A stretch of DNA of 64,000 nt from Fasciola hepatica. Taxonomy: Eukaryota > Platyhelminthes > Trematoda > Plagiorchiida > Fasciolidae. The DNA lies in assembly GCA_948099385.1 (NCBI GenBank), contig CANUEZ040000031.1, forward strand, positions 1,295,001 through 1,359,000. Direction: 5' to 3'. Below, piece by piece: positions 48,911 to 60,461 of this stretch. A model generated the notes under the pieces. It saw nothing but the letters and a program-made list of their open reading frames with translations. It was not told the origin of the DNA and ran no database searches. How positions within the stretch are numbered: the first letter of the stretch is position 1; the number at the start of each line of letters is the position of its first letter. Position numbers and translations under genes: made by a program.

Positions 48911-49390
48911 ATATGTGAGACATTGGGATCAGCAAGACTGTTTGAGTGATTTTGAACACAACCATTTGGTCGTCCGCAGCAAACGCAACTCCGCCGCTGT
49001 GTATGAGTGCGTTAGAGCTTGAGATTACAATTTATTTGATTAAATAAATGATCTCATTTAAAAGACAAAGTGATAAAAACTTGCTTCTTCTCTACGTTCA
49101 TTGTTTTCTCGCGCATAACTCTCGGCTTCTGATATTGTCTCGTAAAGTTTTTCAGATAACTGTTGGCACTGTTGACCCATCCACGTTTGTAAGCCACTGG
49201 AAGGGAAGCTAGAGAATTGTAAATAACGTCCGCCCCACATTGATTTTCGGTGGATTCAACGCTGCAGAGTACCATCATGACTTAATACGGTTCATGGGAG
49301 TGAACATACGGAGGAGGGAGAGGATGAGTCAATGATACGTTGGAGTTAGCGCCCAAGTGGTGGTTAAGACAATCGAAGTTCTCCTCGAAC
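48911..49390. other. Left flank of the inverted repeat, no supported gene
   Basis: Two overlapping minus frames (49054-49278 and 49058-49240) with no motif. The true outer edge of the palindrome may lie in here or further left, because the right arm runs off the window and cannot be compared beyond 49391. Confidence 0.4.
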
Positions 49391-50969
49391 TTGGGCTAGG
49401 CATTTTGCAACTGTTAGGGATCTCTCCACATCTCAAGATACTGTTGCGGTACAATGTCCTTTTCTGGTTGCTAGTGGAATACCTGGTTCAGTGGCCAGAT
49501 AGCACACTATTGCCCATCCAAAATCAAGCGCAAGTTCGGTGGCAGTGAAGCAGATTGCGCGTGATCGGTTCACCAGAATCACCGTCAAGAGTGGAGCCAG
49601 TAAACCGATCAGTAGACCAATCAGTGTTTAAAGTTCGTCTGAACCGACTAGAAAGGAACCAACCAATCCGAAATGCAACCATACGAACCGGACAGATGGG
49701 CCGTTTAGGTTTGTCAGTAGATTAGTAAGCTCATATACAAGAATTTCACAATGACTTACGCATATCTCATGGGAACGATATATTTCGTACCTATTACTTG
49801 AGATGGTTCAGAGGCAGAAGAGTATCCCTACTGGAGCTACTGGTAAAGAACAGAAGAGTAATTGCTGCTAATCCCTGTCTGTTTACTGACTATTCAGGAG
49901 CCATACTTCGGTTTGGTGGTTGAGCATGGTTTCCAGTTGTGTGATTCCAGTTGGACTTACTTTTGTTGTTTTACAAAGGGCTTGCAGATGAGTGCAGTGG
50001 GAGTGGTATATCCCATATACTCAAAGACCCATTGCACTGATAACGAAAACCGGTAACCGGACCCGGAGACCTGGAGTGGAGAACCAACTTAGATCCCAGT
50101 ATGTCAATTATGGTTGCGAGGAAGCGAACCAACCAGCTCTGTTACCGCAGTAGAATGGCGAAAAGCCGGACAAACAGTGCTTTTTTCAGGTGCTTTTCTT
50201 CATGATCAAGCTAGGAACCATCAACGGAGTTAAATGTGTCGGGGTGTATATGCCGCAAGCCAACCCAAAGAGAAGTGCCGGGACTAGCCAACATTTTTAT
50301 CCGAACGTCAACAGTGAGAAAGTCCACGGATATCAAAATTCGCGATGTGCGAAAAATAACCATGTCCCAATCACAGGGTCTGATTCTGCGTATAGGATCT
50401 AACACCGCTCCAACGTATGACCGAGTGTACAGTGCCGAAAAAATAAGATACGTACACTAGAACACGTGCTCACAGGCAAGATGGATAGACTAGAATATAT
50501 TGGGACAAAATAAATATAATTATTGTAAGATGACCGACATACGAGTTGCTTGTCTATCAGCTGAATTAATCAATAACTAAGCCAATGCAAATATTTTTTC
50601 AAGGTATTCAACAGGAATAAGGAAACGAAATTTGTGGGAAGAAATAAAACCACACATATAATCTACAGTTACACGGAGAGGCACCTTTGTTTACCTGTTA
50701 TAATTGACAATGTCATACTATTGCATTATTTGCCTTCATATCTGTTTGCTCCGGTTTTATTATACATCTTGTTGTGATCGCTGCTTTCCTACAGTCGTCG
50801 ATTTGTTCGGGATAACAGTACTCTCACCTACGGCATGAGCTCAAGCAATTGTAGGTTGTTTGAAGACTTACCTTCGGACTAATAAGGCCTCTACATAGAA
50901 CACATAGATATTGTGTCGAACGCTGTGTGAGAAATGGTTTTCTGACATACAACCCCAGTGTATGTTGAG

Positions 50970-51125
50970 AGCCACCTCAGAGGGACTGGTCTTTGCGGTT
51001 TGGACTTGCAGTCGCTAACCCGGGTTCGATTCTTACTAGAAGGTTAGTGGATTTGCACCGATGATGACTTCCAAAAGTATGAACGAACTGAACAATGCTT
51101 TCGTGGTTTTCAAGTGTTGCTTTAA
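50970..51125 (+). mobile_element. SINE relic in left arm
   Basis: A good B box (GGTTCGATTCT, 51023-51033) is followed by AGGTTAGTGGATTTGCACC, then GATGATGACTTCCAAAAGTATGAACGAAC, which aligns with the ribozyme region of the other SINE copies. The tail GCTTTCGTGGTTTTCAAGTG corresponds to their post-cleavage segment. The A box is not clear. The same relic is in the right arm, so it predates the duplication. Confidence 0.5.
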
Positions 51126-52924
51126 GTATTCACATTGCATTGCTCCACATATAATCATCAAACACTTTGTTCCTCCTGTGAACTAATCAGCGACCCACCT
51201 GTTTGGCCTTGAATTCCTCATTGGCCAGCTGGTGGTCAGTGAAATAATAACCGTCTTTTGTCCAGTTCATAATCAACCTGCTTTTCTCAAAATTGGTTGG
51301 GAGAAACGTTTCCATCCAAGAGAATCCTTTTTTCGGTCACTTGTTTGCTAAGAGTGAATCCAAATATTTTGTTTGAATGTATTTCGACAAAAGGCGGTTG
51401 CGGTAATAGGAACGATGCGCTTAATCGACCAGGTATCTTTAAATTAATAACGACTGATCTTTTCAAGTTGTATCACTACTGGATTGCTCTATATAAGTAT
51501 GAGTTATTTCAGCGATAGAAAAGAAATCAAGAATTCTTTGATTCACATAATCTGTTCAGTGTAGACAATCCGTTTATTTCAATGTGTTACTTTGAAGGAT
51601 ATGATAAAATGTCATTCGAACTCACCGAAAACCATGTTGAATCAGTGAAATGTTTCGATCATTGAGGAAGTAATCTGTTGTTTTATGGGGACCAGCAAGT
51701 GAGTTTTTGAGTATCATAAATTTAGAATGGAATACTTCTCGTAGGTTAAAATCACCCAATCGATTGTTTGAATGGTATTCGCAGAAGAATGCATCCTTTT
51801 AAGCCTTCTATTTGGTTTTATGATCGACTTTCATTTGTGTCTACTGCCACACTACTGATTGCACCGTATTGCATTTTCTGCACTTAATCTTATAATCCTG
51901 CAGAAAAATGTATTATTTTCGCATCATGCATCAAACCCAACACATGAGTTTCAACTTCTTGAGAAATTCAACCACTCACTTTCATCCACAAAGGATCGTA
52001 GTAGTAGACGTGGTCAATAACGCGATAAATCGTTCGACAGACACGGATTACTTTTTTTCTCTCGACTGTCATTGCAGTAAACATATTGTGTGAGCGTCGC
52101 AATGGGCGAGGTTGATTTGTTGCGAATCGACATCCATATCAAAGGCCGAATTGCCAGCACTTACATCTTGCAATCCAGCCATAAATACGGAATTCAGTGT
52201 TAACGAGTTTGTGATTATGTTTGATGTAAACAAGGTAGGTGTTAGTTTTAGTGAGACCATGAGTTGCGAATCACTAGGGCACATGTTTCAACGGGCTTCG
52301 GGCTAAATTGAACAAATTTGAATCATTCATGTTTACTTTTCGATAACTAAAATATGTCGATGCCTTCCCTCAGAGACAGAACAGATTTCTTGGATAAGTG
52401 CAAATGCTGTTCGAACAAGTTAGTTCTGTTTAGCAATTGGCGATTATAAAAAGGGAATATTTGAGAAGTACGAATGACGTGAGTAGAGAAGAAGTTATAT
52501 TGTTGCTTTTACATAAGGTGTGATTATGGTAGTTTATTTGCTCTCCTATCAATTGTTGTTTGTTAAATGTTTTATTCGTTGTTATTGTTAATGGCAGAAT
52601 TCAATTTATTGAAAATAGTCAAGATGATGAGGGGAAGAAAAGGAGTATTCTTGATTGCGCTTCAGATAGGAATATTGGGGACTGAAAATGCCTAGAAGGA
52701 CTCCCTGCTGAACGGAGAAATTACCTGCGATGAAAATTTTCGCAGTGAAAACGGAATACCATGAACTCTGCTCTGATGCTCGTTTGACCATTTCTAACAA
52801 TTTTTGGTGTCTAATAATGTGACAAAATTTCTTGGCGAAACCTCTCAGTGATTGTAAAGCATAGAAATATTCGCACCTAAAATAATTGTGTGCTGTCAAT
52901 ACTAACGCATGGGGAATGAAATGA

Positions 52925-52938
52925 CGAAACATTGATTG
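52925..52938. repeat. Target-site duplication, left copy
   Basis: CGAAACATTGATTG, 14 bases, found again with one mismatch at 53367-53380 (CGAAACATTAATTG). The empty site in the right arm at 60448-60461 has a single copy. Confidence 0.8.
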
Positions 52939-52964
52939 AAACATGCTTTTCCCGAAATAATCTT

Positions 52965-53036
52965 GAAAAGAAAAGCCAGAGTTGCAACATAGCACGATTT
53001 ATGTCCGGGACGATTTCGCTGCATCTCAACATGGTG
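52965..53036 (+). repeat. 72-bp perfect inverted repeat, first arm
   Basis: Starts GAAAAGAAAAGCCAGAG and ends CTCAACATGGTG. It is identical to the reverse complement of 53296-53367 (coordinate sum 106,332), with a 259-base loop between. The transcript could form a long hairpin. Confidence 0.95.
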
Positions 53037-53124
53037 CATACTGCAGAACGATACTGTTTATATAAGTTCATGTAAAACCCTTATGTTCGACAAATATAGG
53101 AAAAATTACAATAGTCAAGTTACG

Positions 53125-53295
53125 TCACCATAGTAAAGACACATTAACAAATAGCTGTTTCTGCTGACACAATGTAGGTTTCCATCGATGTATGGCAATC
53201 GCTTCAGCAAACCTCAAAATCCTGGTATTCTTTGCCACGTAAATGACCCGAAACGCAGTGCTTCGGTCAGCTGGATGTTGCGTCATCATCATCAT
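53125..53295 (-). pseudogene. Penelope-like ORF, C-terminal fragment
   Basis: About 45 residues (from STAFRVIY to SLLW) align without gaps to the fragment at 48569-48910: shared F at the start, LR/LL..EA..I, P.LC.QKQL and V.L.W. This is the far C-terminus of the GIY-YIG endonuclease domain. Upstream sequence is replaced by the inverted end and a His-codon-like CAT run. Too short to function. Confidence 0.55.
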
Positions 53296-53367
53296 CACCA
53301 TGTTGAGATGCAGCGAAATCGTCCCGGACATAAATCGTGCTATGTTGCAACTCTGGCTTTTCTTTTC
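53296..53367 (-). repeat. 72-bp perfect inverted repeat, second arm
   Basis: The partner of 52965-53036, starting CACCATGTTGAG on the plus strand. Its last base also belongs to the right target duplication, so at most one base of the match may be fortuitous. Confidence 0.95.
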
Positions 53368-53380
53368 GAAACATTAATTG
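53367..53380. repeat. Target-site duplication, right copy
   Basis: CGAAACATTAATTG, one mismatch from 52925-52938. Confidence 0.8.
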
Positions 53381-53786
53381 TCAGATTTTACCGCTTGGTG
53401 GACGTAGATCCTCCGAAAACTTTACTAATGAGGGAAAGAAACAGATTGAGGAATAATTTAGTCATTTCGCTGGATCTTACTAAAGCATTTCTCCTCCAAC
53501 ACTTGTGGGCACTTTCATGAAAATCTCATTTTTACGAAGATACAAGATTGTTTACAAAATGTGACCCCTCCATTCATAGGCAAATGATTCATGTGGCGAC
53601 TGCACTACCGCTGAACGCACCCGAGGTAACTGATACATCTGCCCACGTAAGGAAGCGCGCTTTTCACAGAATATTAAGAACTGTTTTATTCTGCGTTACA
53701 TTGCCACTTACATAATTTTTTTGTTTTTGATCCGTTCGAATAAAAAGATAGCTGTGTGGAGTGATATTTTGAGTTCAAATTCGTAA

Positions 53787-56107
53787 TCAGTGTGAACATT
53801 GCTGGAATAAAGAACAAGCAGAAAATTGTCTTTGAAGTTCCATGCCTATCAAATAGTTTATCTCTGATATTCTTTCTACAAATATTAAACATTCAGTGGG
53901 TACGAATAATTTTGCCTGCTGTGCAATAGTACAATCACGGAACATGGTTTCTACTGAATTGTTTAATTTTATGATCTCTGCACATATCTGAACAGCGATA
54001 TTCCGAGCCAATCACTAGCAGCGCAATTAACCACTTTTGGATCATTTTTATAATTTGTATAGTTTTACAGTCTGAATTGATTCCGGCAACCTCATAGTGG
54101 AATGGGAGTGAATCGCACGTTTCTCATAATCGTGAATCACACGGAGCACAAAGTAGCTTTACCTGTTGTAATATTCAGCAGCACCTAAACTTTGATAAGC
54201 CTTCAATTTTTGCAGTTCACTTATAAAATGTTCGGTTGATCTCGATAATGCTACAATGCGTCGCAACGTTGAAATTTTGGTAGATCCTTTGGCGTGCTCA
54301 ATTCATTTGTGATCAACAGGTTTGCAATCGCTTTTTCAATGATACAGTGGCTTACTGAATCTTCTTCAACAACTTCAAGAACGTAACAATCTGCCTGACA
54401 GTTCCTGAAGTTAGTCTGATAAGATTTTGTGACGTGTTGGATAAAGGGAAATTGATGCAAGAAATAACCATAAGAAGCCTGTTTGCGAATCGTCATTGCG
54501 TACAACAGAAGGTTTCACGCGCAATGAAGCTTCTGAAACGAGCACAGGCAGTGCCTCTCCAGGTTCAGGCTTTGTCTACAGCGGAAATTTGAGAATTCCG
54601 AATTTTTTGAATGGAAGCCGACTGTGTTACCCAAAGTTCATCTTTCTAATCCGAGCGCACTGTCAGTCGTTGCATAATCCTTTTATCATTAAGACTGTTT
54701 CCATAGTAGAGAATAGGGAACACACTTCCTCAACCTGTTGTATATACACTGGCAATTTGGATTATTCACCTGAATGAGATGCATGGAATGACTGGTTACG
54801 GTAATATTGATTTTGAAACTAACTCAATCGCCGTTATTGCTGAGTATTATTTAAACCCAAACTCGGCAAACTCCGATAGGCCCTAGCTTTCCGTGTTTGC
54901 GTACCATATTGAATAATCTCACAATGGATGTTTTGCCAATAACCATAATTGCTGTTTATGCATTTCCTGTACATATTGCATTCACCCTATCCAATTTGTG
55001 GATACATTCTCCCCAATATTCCATCAAATGTCTCACAATCTCTGAGCCGAATTCTTTCAATATATCATAGATATTACTTTCCATAGAGTGTACAGTCATT
55101 TCGCTTTCATTTTTGCTCAGGTTATAAGTGAGCATGATCGAATTCCCCTTGATTCTAGTCTGAAAAACACAGCTTCGCTTCAACTTCTCCACTAAATATT
55201 GTGCTCATTTTACCCGAGAGATTTACTGGAGTTGGAATTTTCATTATGGCTAATCAAAGCGGTGGTAGTAGTAGTTGAATGTGGACCAATTGTCTTCTTA
55301 CAATAAACTGATTCGGGCAGATCCTTTCAGACAGCGAAAAAAAGACAGCGTTATTTAACAAATAAAACTCAAATATGTAGTATGTTCGGGAAAAGAATAA
55401 CAATATAATGTCAGTAAGTTCCGATAATCCTGCTAGTGGTTTCATCACGAAGATGATCTCACTCATTGTTGATACGCTGTTAGCGTTGGTCTGACAAGGA
55501 GCTCCCGAGTCAAACCACACCTAATTTCCACTATATATATAATTTCTCCGTTCAGTTTGAAGATATATTTGTGTACTCGTGTGTCATTGTTCATTACAGT
55601 CTTCCTTGATAACCTGCTCTCGCATAGCCTCCTCACATATTCCTTTTAGTCTTCTCAGTATGGAAGTTTTCACTGGATCAGATCCAGCTTGAAGAACCAT
55701 CACGCCGAATCTGCTGCGTTTGTACTGATTGATATTTTGAGCAACTACCCAGCCTGAAAATCATTACAATGACTAGTGAGAAGCAATACAAGAGAGCTAC
55801 AAACGTCGACACCGAATGGATGTAAATATGCGCATACGAAAGCATCACGCGTTGCGACACATGATCCTGTCTTGCAGTCTCGCCCACTTCTACTTAACGA
55901 GCGGATATCTTGGATAAAATCGTGGAAGCCTGATACAATCTTCTGATCTCCATCCACTTTGGGCTCCCATGAAACGAGTGTGCCGTTGGGTAACCAAACG
56001 ACATGCTCGGATGGAGCAGTTTCCAAATAACCTGAGCGTATCCCCATGTTGCTCCAGTGGTCCGCGAACGCTGGTGGGATCAGCTGTGCCTCTGAGGAGG
56101 GTAGGCG
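53787..56107 (-). CDS. Putative multi-exon gene, left-arm copy, function unknown
   Basis: Five open blocks lie on the same strand: 56107-55900 (acceptor CCCGGACAG, possible donor GTTAAGT), 55520-about 55390 (WFDSGAPCQTNANS), 55195-54956 (TYNLSKNESEMTVHSMES), 54505-54251 (CQADCYVLEVVEEDSVSHC) and 54011-53787 (ARNIAVQICAEIIKLNN). Each has balanced, protein-like composition, several follow AG acceptor-like sites, and all stay open in the right-arm copy. None matches a family I know, and exon joins and phases are not proved. Some blocks may be chance frames; preserved openness is weak evidence because the arms are nearly identical here. Confidence 0.3.
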
Positions 56108-56301
56108 CTGTCCGGGCAAGAAATGTGATCAGAGTTACTTATGAGCGATTGCAACCCATTGTCATAATCAATCACGCAATTAGTTCACAAAAGCAACCGA
56201 TTTGGGAGACTGGTCAGCGATCACCTTAAACAGTACACATGGCGACCGGTTTTTCCCCTCCGCTAGGACGTATTTCATGGATGATAAACCTGCAACGGAG
56301 T

Positions 56302-57525
56302 AATAGTATTCGTTTAGGTAAGCTTGACAGAGTTGAAAAACGTCAAACGTCCAAGTGTGGTTTTCAATAAGGTTATTGATAAACGAACGTTATTATTACA
56401 TAAGCTTTACGAATGTCAACGGTGAGCACTCGGTTAACTTGAGTATGCCAAATGTAAGCAAAAACAGAGTCGCTTGATGTTCAAGTGGTGAAGCCAACGA
56501 AATATCTGTTGAAAATGTGGTTTAAACATCACTGGACAAAATCAATGCACGCACCAGTCAACGCCTGCGTAAGGTCAAATCTCGATGTGTGGTTCGACGT
56601 GTGAGCTTGTGTGACGCAAAACGTTAGTGTAATACGAAGACGAGGTGAAAGTAGAGGTTCAAATTTGTCTTGAGCTAGACCATCCAGCTTGGTTGTTTCA
56701 TCGACAGCGACAACCTTGGTCGTATTTTGTCAGTATAACAAATTTGAAAACGCCGTACGTGGTATTTTCTCTCTTGAGGATATCTTTCATGTCCTGAGGC
56801 AACTGATAATGAACACGACACCAGACTATCCAATGTTCGAATACACCTCATTCAAACTGCTACATGTCGTATTGGAAAAAGAAATTCGCTGCCCACTTCC
56901 GGCTCAAATAGTCTATAACATCTGGTATTCGTTGTAAAAGTCCCACAACATCAAATCTGACCATTTAGTTATGAAAACATGTGAATGACGTTAGGAAAGT
57001 CATTCCCAATTCTTTTTATAAGAATTAGTTAGCCCTCACATAGTTCACATTTGCATGTCTTGGGATGGTATTCACTGTTTCCCACTAGCATCCCACGCTT
57101 CGTGTCGGCGTCAAATTATTTCAGGCTATTGCAATATTTGCTTATAATCTGGCGTTTCTGCATCGGCTATTGTCACCAAACCATTTTTTCCTTCCGAATC
57201 TTTGAACTTTCGAAGCCATCGATGTGAAATACAACCGGTGTTCGTCAAGTTATTCAGTGACCAGCAGGTTAAAAATATTCAATACCAAGACACGGAGGAA
57301 AATTTTGACAAACCATTAATTTCATAGGATAACAAGTCCAAGATAGAAGACAAAATATGTGATATTTCTGGAAACTTTTCGCAAGCATTATGTGCGTCTG
57401 GATTTGGAATACTCACAAGAAACTTTAATTCGTATTACCACTACTGGAACTGGTAGCTGTAGTTAGATTTCTTTTTTTAAAAGGTCATTAACACAGTGAA
57501 GTCAGCGTAATGCAGTGATACTTTA
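56302..57525. other. Unique spacer at the palindrome centre
   Basis: 1,224 bases with no counterpart in either arm. It holds one 82-codon frame (56689-56937, +) with no known motif. No repeat or element boundary was recognised that would explain how the inversion arose. Confidence 0.85.
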
Positions 57526-57719
57526 ACTCCGTTGCAGGTTTATCATCCGTGAAATACGTCCTAGCGGAAGAGAAAAACCGGTCGCCATGTGTACTGTTTA
57601 AGGTGATCGCTGACCAGTCTCCCAAATCGGTTGCTTTTGTGAACTAATTGCGTGATTGATTATGACAATGGGTTGCAATCGCTCATAAGTAACTCTGATC
57701 ACATTTCTTGCCCGGACAG

Positions 57720-60040
57720 CGCCTACCCTCCTCAGAGGCACAGCTGATCCCACCAGCGTTCGCGGACCACTGGAGCAACATGGGGATACGCTCAGGTTAT
57801 TTGGAAACTGCTCCATCCGAGCATGTCGTTTGGTTACCCAACGGCACACTCGTTTCATGGGAGCCCAAAGTGGATGGAGATCAGAAGATTGTATCAGGCT
57901 TCCACGATTTTATCCAAGATATCCACTCGTTAAGTAGAAGTGGGCGAGACTGCAAGACAGGATCATGTGTCGCAACGCGTGATGCTTTCGTATGCGCATA
58001 TTTACATCCATTCGGTGTCGACGTTTGTAGCTCTCTTGTATTGCTTCTCACTAGTCATTGTAATGATTTTCAGGCTGGGTAGTTGCTCAAAATATCAATC
58101 AGTACAAACGCAGCAGATTCGGCGTGATGGTTCTTCAAGCTGGATCTGATCCAGTGAAAACTTCCATACTGAGAAGACTAAAAGGAATATGTGAGGAGGC
58201 TATGCGAGAGCAGGTTATCAAGGAAGACTGTAAAGAAGAATGACACAAGAGTACACAAATATATCTTCAAACTGAACGGAGAAATTATACATATAGTAGA
58301 AATTAGGTGTGGTTTGATTCGGGAGCTCCTTGTCAGACCAACGCTAACAGCGTATCAACAATGAGTGAGATCATCTTCGTGATGAAACCACTAGCAGGAT
58401 TATCGGAACTTACTGACATTATATTGTTATTCTTTTCCCGAACATACTACATATTTGAGTTTTATTTGTTAAATAACGCTGTCTTTTTTTCGCTGTCTGA
58501 AAGGATCTGCCCGAATCAGTTTATTGTAAGAAGACAATTGGTCCACATTCAACTACTACTACCACCGCTTTGATTAGCCATAATGAAAATTCCAACTCCA
58601 GTAAATCTCTCGGGTAAAATGAGCACAATATTTAGTGGAGAAGTTGAAGCGAAGCTGTGTTTTTCAGACTAGAATCAAGGGGAATTCGATCATGCTCACT
58701 TATAACCTGAGCAAAAATGAAAGCGAAATGACTGTACACTCTATGAAAAGTAATATCTATGATATATTGAAAGAATTCGGCTCAGAGATTGTGAGATATT
58801 TGATGGAATATTGGGGAGAATGTATCCACAAATTGGATAGGGTGAATGCAATATGTACAGGAAATGCATAAACAGCAATTATGGTTATTGGCAAAACATC
58901 CATTGTGAGATTATTCAATATGGTACGCAAACACGGAAAGCTAGGGCCTATCGGAGTTTGCCGAGTTTGGGTTTAAATAATACTCAGCAATAACGGCGAT
59001 TGAGTTAGTTTCAAAATCAATATTACCGTAACCAGTCATTCCATGCATCTCATTCAGGTGAATAATCCAAATTGCCAGTGTATATACAACAGGTTGAGGA
59101 AGTGTGTTCCCTATTCTCTACTATGGAAACAGTCTTAATGATAAAAGGATTATGCAACGACTGACAGTGCGCTCGGATTAGAAAGATGAACTTTGGGTAA
59201 CACAGTCGGCTTCCATTCAAGAAATTCGGAATTCTCAAATTTCCGCTGTAGACAAAGCCTGAACCTGGAGAGGCACTGCCTGTGCTCGTTTCAGAAGCTT
59301 CATTGCGCGTGAAACCTTCTGTTGTACGCAATGACGATTCGCAAACAGGCTTCTTATGGTTATTTCTTGCATCAATTTCCCTTTATCCAACACGTCACAA
59401 AATCTTATCAGACTAACTTCAGGAACTGTCAGGCAGATTGTTACGTTCTTGAAGTTGTTGAAGAAGATTCAGTAAGCCACTGTATCATTGAAAAAGCGAT
59501 TGCAAACCTGTTGATCACAAATGAATTGAGCACGCCAAAGGATCTACCAAAATTTCAACGTTGCGACGCATTGTAGCATTATCGAGATCAACCGAACATT
59601 TTATAAGTGAACTGCAAAAATTGAAGGCTTATCAAAGTTTAGGTGCTGCTGAATATTACAACAGGTAAAGCTACTTTGTGCTCCGTGTGATTCACGATTA
59701 TGAGAAACGTGCGATTCACTCCCATTCCACTATGAGGTTGCCGGAATCAATTCAGACTGTAAAACTATACAAATTATAAAAATGATCCAAAAGTGGTTAA
59801 TTGCGCTGCTAGTGATTGGCTCGGAATATCGCTGTTCAGATATGTGCAGAGATCATAAAATTAAACAATTCAGTAGAAACCATGTTCCGTGATTGTACTA
59901 TTGCACAGCAGGCAAAATTATTCGTACCCACTGAATGTTTAATATTTGTAGAAAGAATATCAGAGATAAACTATTTGATAGGCATGGAACTTCAAAGACA
60001 ATTTTCTGCTTGTTCTTTATTCCAGCAATGTTCACACTGA
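57720..60040 (+). CDS. Putative multi-exon gene, right-arm copy
   Basis: The mirror of 53787-56107, reading away from the spacer in the opposite direction, so the two copies would be divergently oriented with 5' ends about 1.6 kb apart. The first block differs by one base in 375 around 57708-58082 (Arg to His), the third by two residues, and the fourth by none in 255 bases. The function and exon structure are as uncertain as for the left copy. Confidence 0.3.
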
Positions 60041-60447
60041 TTACGAATTTGAACTCAAAATATCACTCCACACAGCTATCTTTTTATTCGAACGGATCAA
60101 AAACAAAAAAAATTATGTAAGTGGCAATGTAACGCAGAATAAAACAGTTCTTAATATTCTGTGAAAAGCGTGCTTCCTTACGTGGGCAGATGGATCAGTT
60201 ACCTCGGGTGCGTTCAGCGGTAGTGCAGTCGCCACATGAATCACTTGCCTATGAATGGGGGGGTCACATTTTGTAAACAATCTTGTATCTTCGTAAAAAT
60301 GAGATTTTCATGAAAGTGCCCACAAGTGTTGGAGGAGAAATGCTTTAGTAAGATCCAGCGAAATGACTAAATTATTCCTCAATCTGTTTCTTTCCCTCAT
60401 TAGTAAAGTTTTCGGAGGATCTACGTCCACCAAGCGGTAAAATCTGG

Positions 60448-60461
60448 CAATCAATATTTCG
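60448..60461. other. Empty insertion site (pre-integration allele)
   Basis: CAATCAATATTTCG is the single uninterrupted counterpart of the 14-base duplication around the left-arm insertion. It shows the ancestral state and confirms that the left-arm segment was added rather than deleted here. Confidence 0.8.

Larger units (their letters stand above)
52939..53366 (-). mobile_element. Truncated Penelope-like insertion with 72-bp inverted ends
   Basis: 428 bases present only in the left arm, flanked by a 14-base duplication. Minus-strand reading gives the C-terminus of a GIY-YIG retroelement (RILRFAEAIAIHRW, KPTLCQQKQLFVNVSLLW, stop at 53125), then about 190 bases of 3' sequence. Its 5' side is formed by an exact inverted copy of 72 bases from its own 3' region (52965-53036 with 53296-53367). 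The structure fits target-primed insertion with 5' truncation and an end inversion. A foldback or MITE-type DNA element is the main alternative. Confidence 0.72.
49391..56301 (+). repeat. Left arm of giant inverted repeat (palindrome)
   Basis: 6,911 bases that are the reverse complement of 57526-64000. For the inner 2.9 kb the paired coordinates add up to 113,827 with almost no indels (for example 55969-56229 pairs with 57598-57858). Further out the arms differ by substitutions, small indels and one 442-base insertion in this arm. The homology ends abruptly at GCAACGGAGT (56301). The outer limit is unknown because the right arm reaches the window edge. Confidence 0.97.

Noticed and set aside
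55969..56229. 86-codon plus frame in the left arm, repeated in the right arm
   Set aside because: It is antisense to the better-supported minus-strand block at 55900-56107, and conservation between near-identical arms is not evidence of coding.
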